From JAATFY01 sp049276515 (GTDB taxonomy: Bacteria > Pseudomonadota > Alphaproteobacteria > UBA9219), in NCBI GenBank assembly GCA_049276515.1, contig JBASWO010000054.1, forward strand, positions 1 to 52,952: a stretch of DNA of 52,952 nucleotides, written 5' to 3'. A program made the position numbers and the translations under genes. Every line of letters starts with the position of its first letter. The stretch's first letter is position 1. Under the pieces are notes generated by a model. That model worked only from the letters and a program-made list of their open reading frames with translations. It had not been told where the DNA came from and made no database searches. Of this stretch, positions 51,901 to 52,952 are shown in pieces.

Positions 51901-52459
51901 CAAAGAAATCGAGGCGTAAGGGCGCATCATAACCAGGTGGGTACAAATCAACGATGCCGCCGCGCACCGCAAATTCTCCAGGCTCACGTACAGTGCCGGC
52001 TGACATATACCCATTTGCTGCCAAAAATTGACGCAAACTCTCAACCGGCAACTCGCTTCCAACTGCAGCTTGCAAACTGGCTAGCTTTAATATCTCAGGC
52101 GGTAGAGTTTTCTGAATAATGGCATTGACTGTCGTCAGCACGATGCAAGGACGCTTGAAGGGAGCACCGAGACGGCTCAGAGCCGTTATACGCTCACTGA
52201 TAATATCAGCATGTGGAGAAATCCGGTCATAGGGCAAACAGTCCCATGCTGGAAAAGATATGACCTCACAATGTGGGGCAAAGAAAGCGAGAGCATCAGC
52301 CATGACTGCCGCGCGCACATCATCCAAGGCAACATGGATTAAGGGCTTACCCTGTGCGCGCGCTGCGATTTCTGCCAAAACACGTACATCGTGGCCAGAC
52401 GGTGCACCGGCAATCGTACTGCGACCGGCTTGGGCGGGATCAAAAGCTGAGGCGAACAT
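48974..52459 (-). CDS. mfd: Transcription-repair coupling factor
   Basis: A 1161-residue translocase that removes RNA polymerase stalled at DNA lesions and recruits UvrA. The UvrB-like N-terminal module (ISFPAWDCLPYDRISPH; REPGEFAVRGGIVDLYPPG), the RNA-polymerase-binding segment (LNPGDFVVHAEHGIGRYEGL), the helicase core with Walker A GDVGFGKTEVALRAAF, DEEQHFGVKQKERLK and TATPIPRTL, and the TRG motif region (QLRGRVGRAKLRGYAYL) are in order. It starts with a one-base overlap with sdhE (TAATG). Confidence 0.96.
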   Translation of the reverse strand: MFASAFDPAQAGRSTIAGAPSGHDVRVLAEIAARAQGKPLIHVALDDVRAAVMADALAFFAPHCEVISFPAWDCLPYDRISPHADIISERITALSRLGAPFKRPCIVLTTVNAIIQKTLPPEILKLASLQAAVGSELPVESLRQFLAANGYMSAGTVREPGEFAVRGGIVDLYPPGYDAPLRLDFFGDEIESIRQFDPLTQTTTDKINSFRLGPISEVLLDEKSIAQFRSGYRELFGAVTDSDPLYESVTAGRKFPGVEHWLGLFYPQLYSLFDYCPQSPVTFDYQADEAIKSRMQQIDDFYQARMSLYEAAKRAKKKDQPVAVYKPVPAARLYMEAAALEKMLVGRALGLLSPFQEPEAPKVIDAQGRRRRDFADARAQQETDLYGALQAFISEQQSINKRVALACYSQGSADRLSHLLKTHNMSVTNVAGNWDDVRKLDPKLISLIILGFEHGFISPDLALITEQDILGDRLVRPARKRRASSQFQLELGSLNPGDFVVHAEHGIGRYEGLETVTVLNTAHDCVKLIYDGNDKLFVPVENLDMLTRYCSAEIGAVLDKLGGAGWQNRKARVKRRLKDMAEALMKIAAEREVKKGEIITVPEGAYQEFAARFPYPETEDQAKAMDDVLVDLATGRAMDRLVCGDVGFGKTEVALRAAFAAVQAGLQVAVVVPTTLLARQHFNNFTTRFAGFPVRIAQLSRMVSLNDAKQTRDELKAGNVDIVVGTHALLGKDVGFRNLGLLIIDEEQHFGVKQKERLKELRAEVHVLTLTATPIPRTLQLALAGVRELSLITTPPLDRLAVRTFVLPYDPMVIRDAIMREHFRGGQSFYVCPRIDDLANVTEELKKLVPEVKMVVAHGRMSPTQLEDIMTAFDAKQYDVLLATNIIESGLDIPNANTMIIHRADMFGLAQLYQLRGRVGRAKLRGYAYLTYAPNMMLSNTAQQRLEVIQTLDQLGAGFQLASHDMDIRGAGNLLGEEQSGHIREVGVELYQQMLEDAVAAARAGGVDVADERWTPQINLGMSVLIPETYVSDLNVRLGLYRRLSDVMDNEEIDAIAAEMIDRFGPLPSEVENLLQTVAVKVLCRKAGIEKVDAGPKGAVMAFHKDRFSKPERLIEWITKQGGTVKVRPDQKLVLMRAWDDTAQRLGGMKKTLGELAALAA

Positions 52460-52728
52460 TAGATGGTCCGTCGGCCTGCATAAGAATGCTTACAGAGTTT
52501 TTGCGTAACATCATTATCAAATTGAGGGGGTACAGTGGCACTCCCAATAATCCAATTATACAAATCAGGATCAGCCTGCTCTAAAAGCAGCTCATAAAGG
52601 TCAAGTTGTTCTTGCGAAAAAGCAGGCACATGCTCATCGGCAAATGAGCCGAGCAGCAAATCCATTTCTCGTGTACCCCGGTGCCAGCTGCGAAATCGCA
52701 GCCTCTCGCGGCGTTTATCTTCACTCAC
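52459..52728 (-). CDS. sdhE: Succinate dehydrogenase flavinylation factor SdhE
   Basis: An 89-residue assembly factor that promotes covalent FAD attachment to SdhA. The RGxxE motif is present as HRGTREMD, with RFRSWHRGT before it, and the helical bundle EQLDLYELLLEQADPDLYNWI is typical. The GTG start at 52728 has GGAG eight bases upstream; a TTG five codons earlier is less likely. It lies between recG and mfd, a conserved alphaproteobacterial order. Confidence 0.9.
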   Translation of the reverse strand: MSEDKRRERLRFRSWHRGTREMDLLLGSFADEHVPAFSQEQLDLYELLLEQADPDLYNWIIGSATVPPQFDNDVTQKLCKHSYAGRRTI

Positions 52729-52795
52729 ATTTAGGCTCCGCAAAATTCAGCCAACTCTCTATATTAAATCCTATAATAATGCCAGAGTTAGAGCC

Positions 52796-52952
52796 ATGCG
52801 CCCCAGCATTCTATTTCCCCTCTTTAGCCCGATAACCAACCTACGTGGGATTGGGCCGCGTTTAGCCCCCCTTTATAAGAGGCTTTGTGGTGAATATGTA
52901 GTCAATCTGCTCTGGCATCTACCCAGTGGTGTGATTGATCGCAGCTATGCAC
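52796..52952 (+). CDS. recG: ATP-dependent DNA helicase RecG, 5' end
   Basis: The first 52 codons of RecG, cut by the window edge. MRPSILFPLFSPI and NLRGIGPRLAPLYKRL followed by LLWHLPSGVIDRS are the N-terminal wedge-domain start seen in alphaproteobacterial RecG. It is divergent from sdhE. TATAAT at 52772-52777 is a possible -10 element. No ribosome binding site is obvious (GAGCC only). Confidence 0.9.
   Translation, partial: MRPSILFPLFSPITNLRGIGPRLAPLYKRLCGEYVVNLLWHLPSGVIDRSYA

Overview
The window is chromosomal DNA from an alphaproteobacterium with a mid-range base composition (by eye just under 50% G+C). The main evidence is a circularly permuted two-piece tmRNA gene (tag ANDNVDMGVAVAA) placed directly before an SspB-type ClpXP adaptor. 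Supporting markers are COQ9 next to rpsU, an Omp25/31-type barrel, DUF1491, the mfd-sdhE-recG order and a PEP-CTERM protein with the alphaproteobacterial PEPxxWAM sorting signal. I cannot place it below class level. No IS elements, CRISPR arrays, phage genes or rRNA were seen.

Layout. 0-8.8 kb is an envelope and stress neighbourhood: OmpA-type protein, exported proteins, a KdpE-like response regulator, a glycine-zipper lipoprotein, a DUF1328 membrane protein, a sensor-less KdpD-like kinase, small membrane and coiled-coil proteins, a fasciclin protein, an Arg-rich repeat protein, an Omp25/31 barrel, a small basic protein and a Crp/Fnr regulator. A 15-bp motif recurs in three of its intergenic regions. 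8.8-16.3 kb holds atpGDC (without atpHA, and with an in-frame stop in atpD), a ferredoxin joined to livHM, a small exported protein and guaA. 16.6-22.9 kb has the PEP-CTERM protein, tRNA-Leu and tRNA-Asn, and a probable glycan-modification cluster. 22.9-28.5 kb has etfBA with a divergent LysR regulator, a Nudix hydrolase and dnaB, followed by a small relic of the dnaB 3' end. 28.5-38.7 kb has small hypotheticals and rpoBC, with a 57-codon ORF between rpoB and rpoC. 38.9-42.8 kb has a Flp pilin, thyA-folA, tmRNA-sspB, a lipoprotein and COQ9. 43.0-52.9 kb has rpsU, a glycosyltransferase, surE-DUF1491, sapC-yejA, two hypotheticals, mfd, sdhE and the start of recG.

Several genes work together. 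SspB recognises the tag that the adjacent tmRNA encodes and delivers tagged proteins to ClpXP. ThyA and FolA form the thymidylate/tetrahydrofolate cycle. EtfAB carry electrons from flavin dehydrogenases and are probably controlled by the divergent LysR protein. The KdpE-like regulator and the soluble kinase converge on two small envelope-protein genes and probably form one signalling module. The most unusual observations are the atpD stop codon, the detached atpGDC block, the rpoB-rpoC small ORF, the sensor-less two-component pair, the recurrent motif and the strong hairpin in front of the lipoprotein gene.
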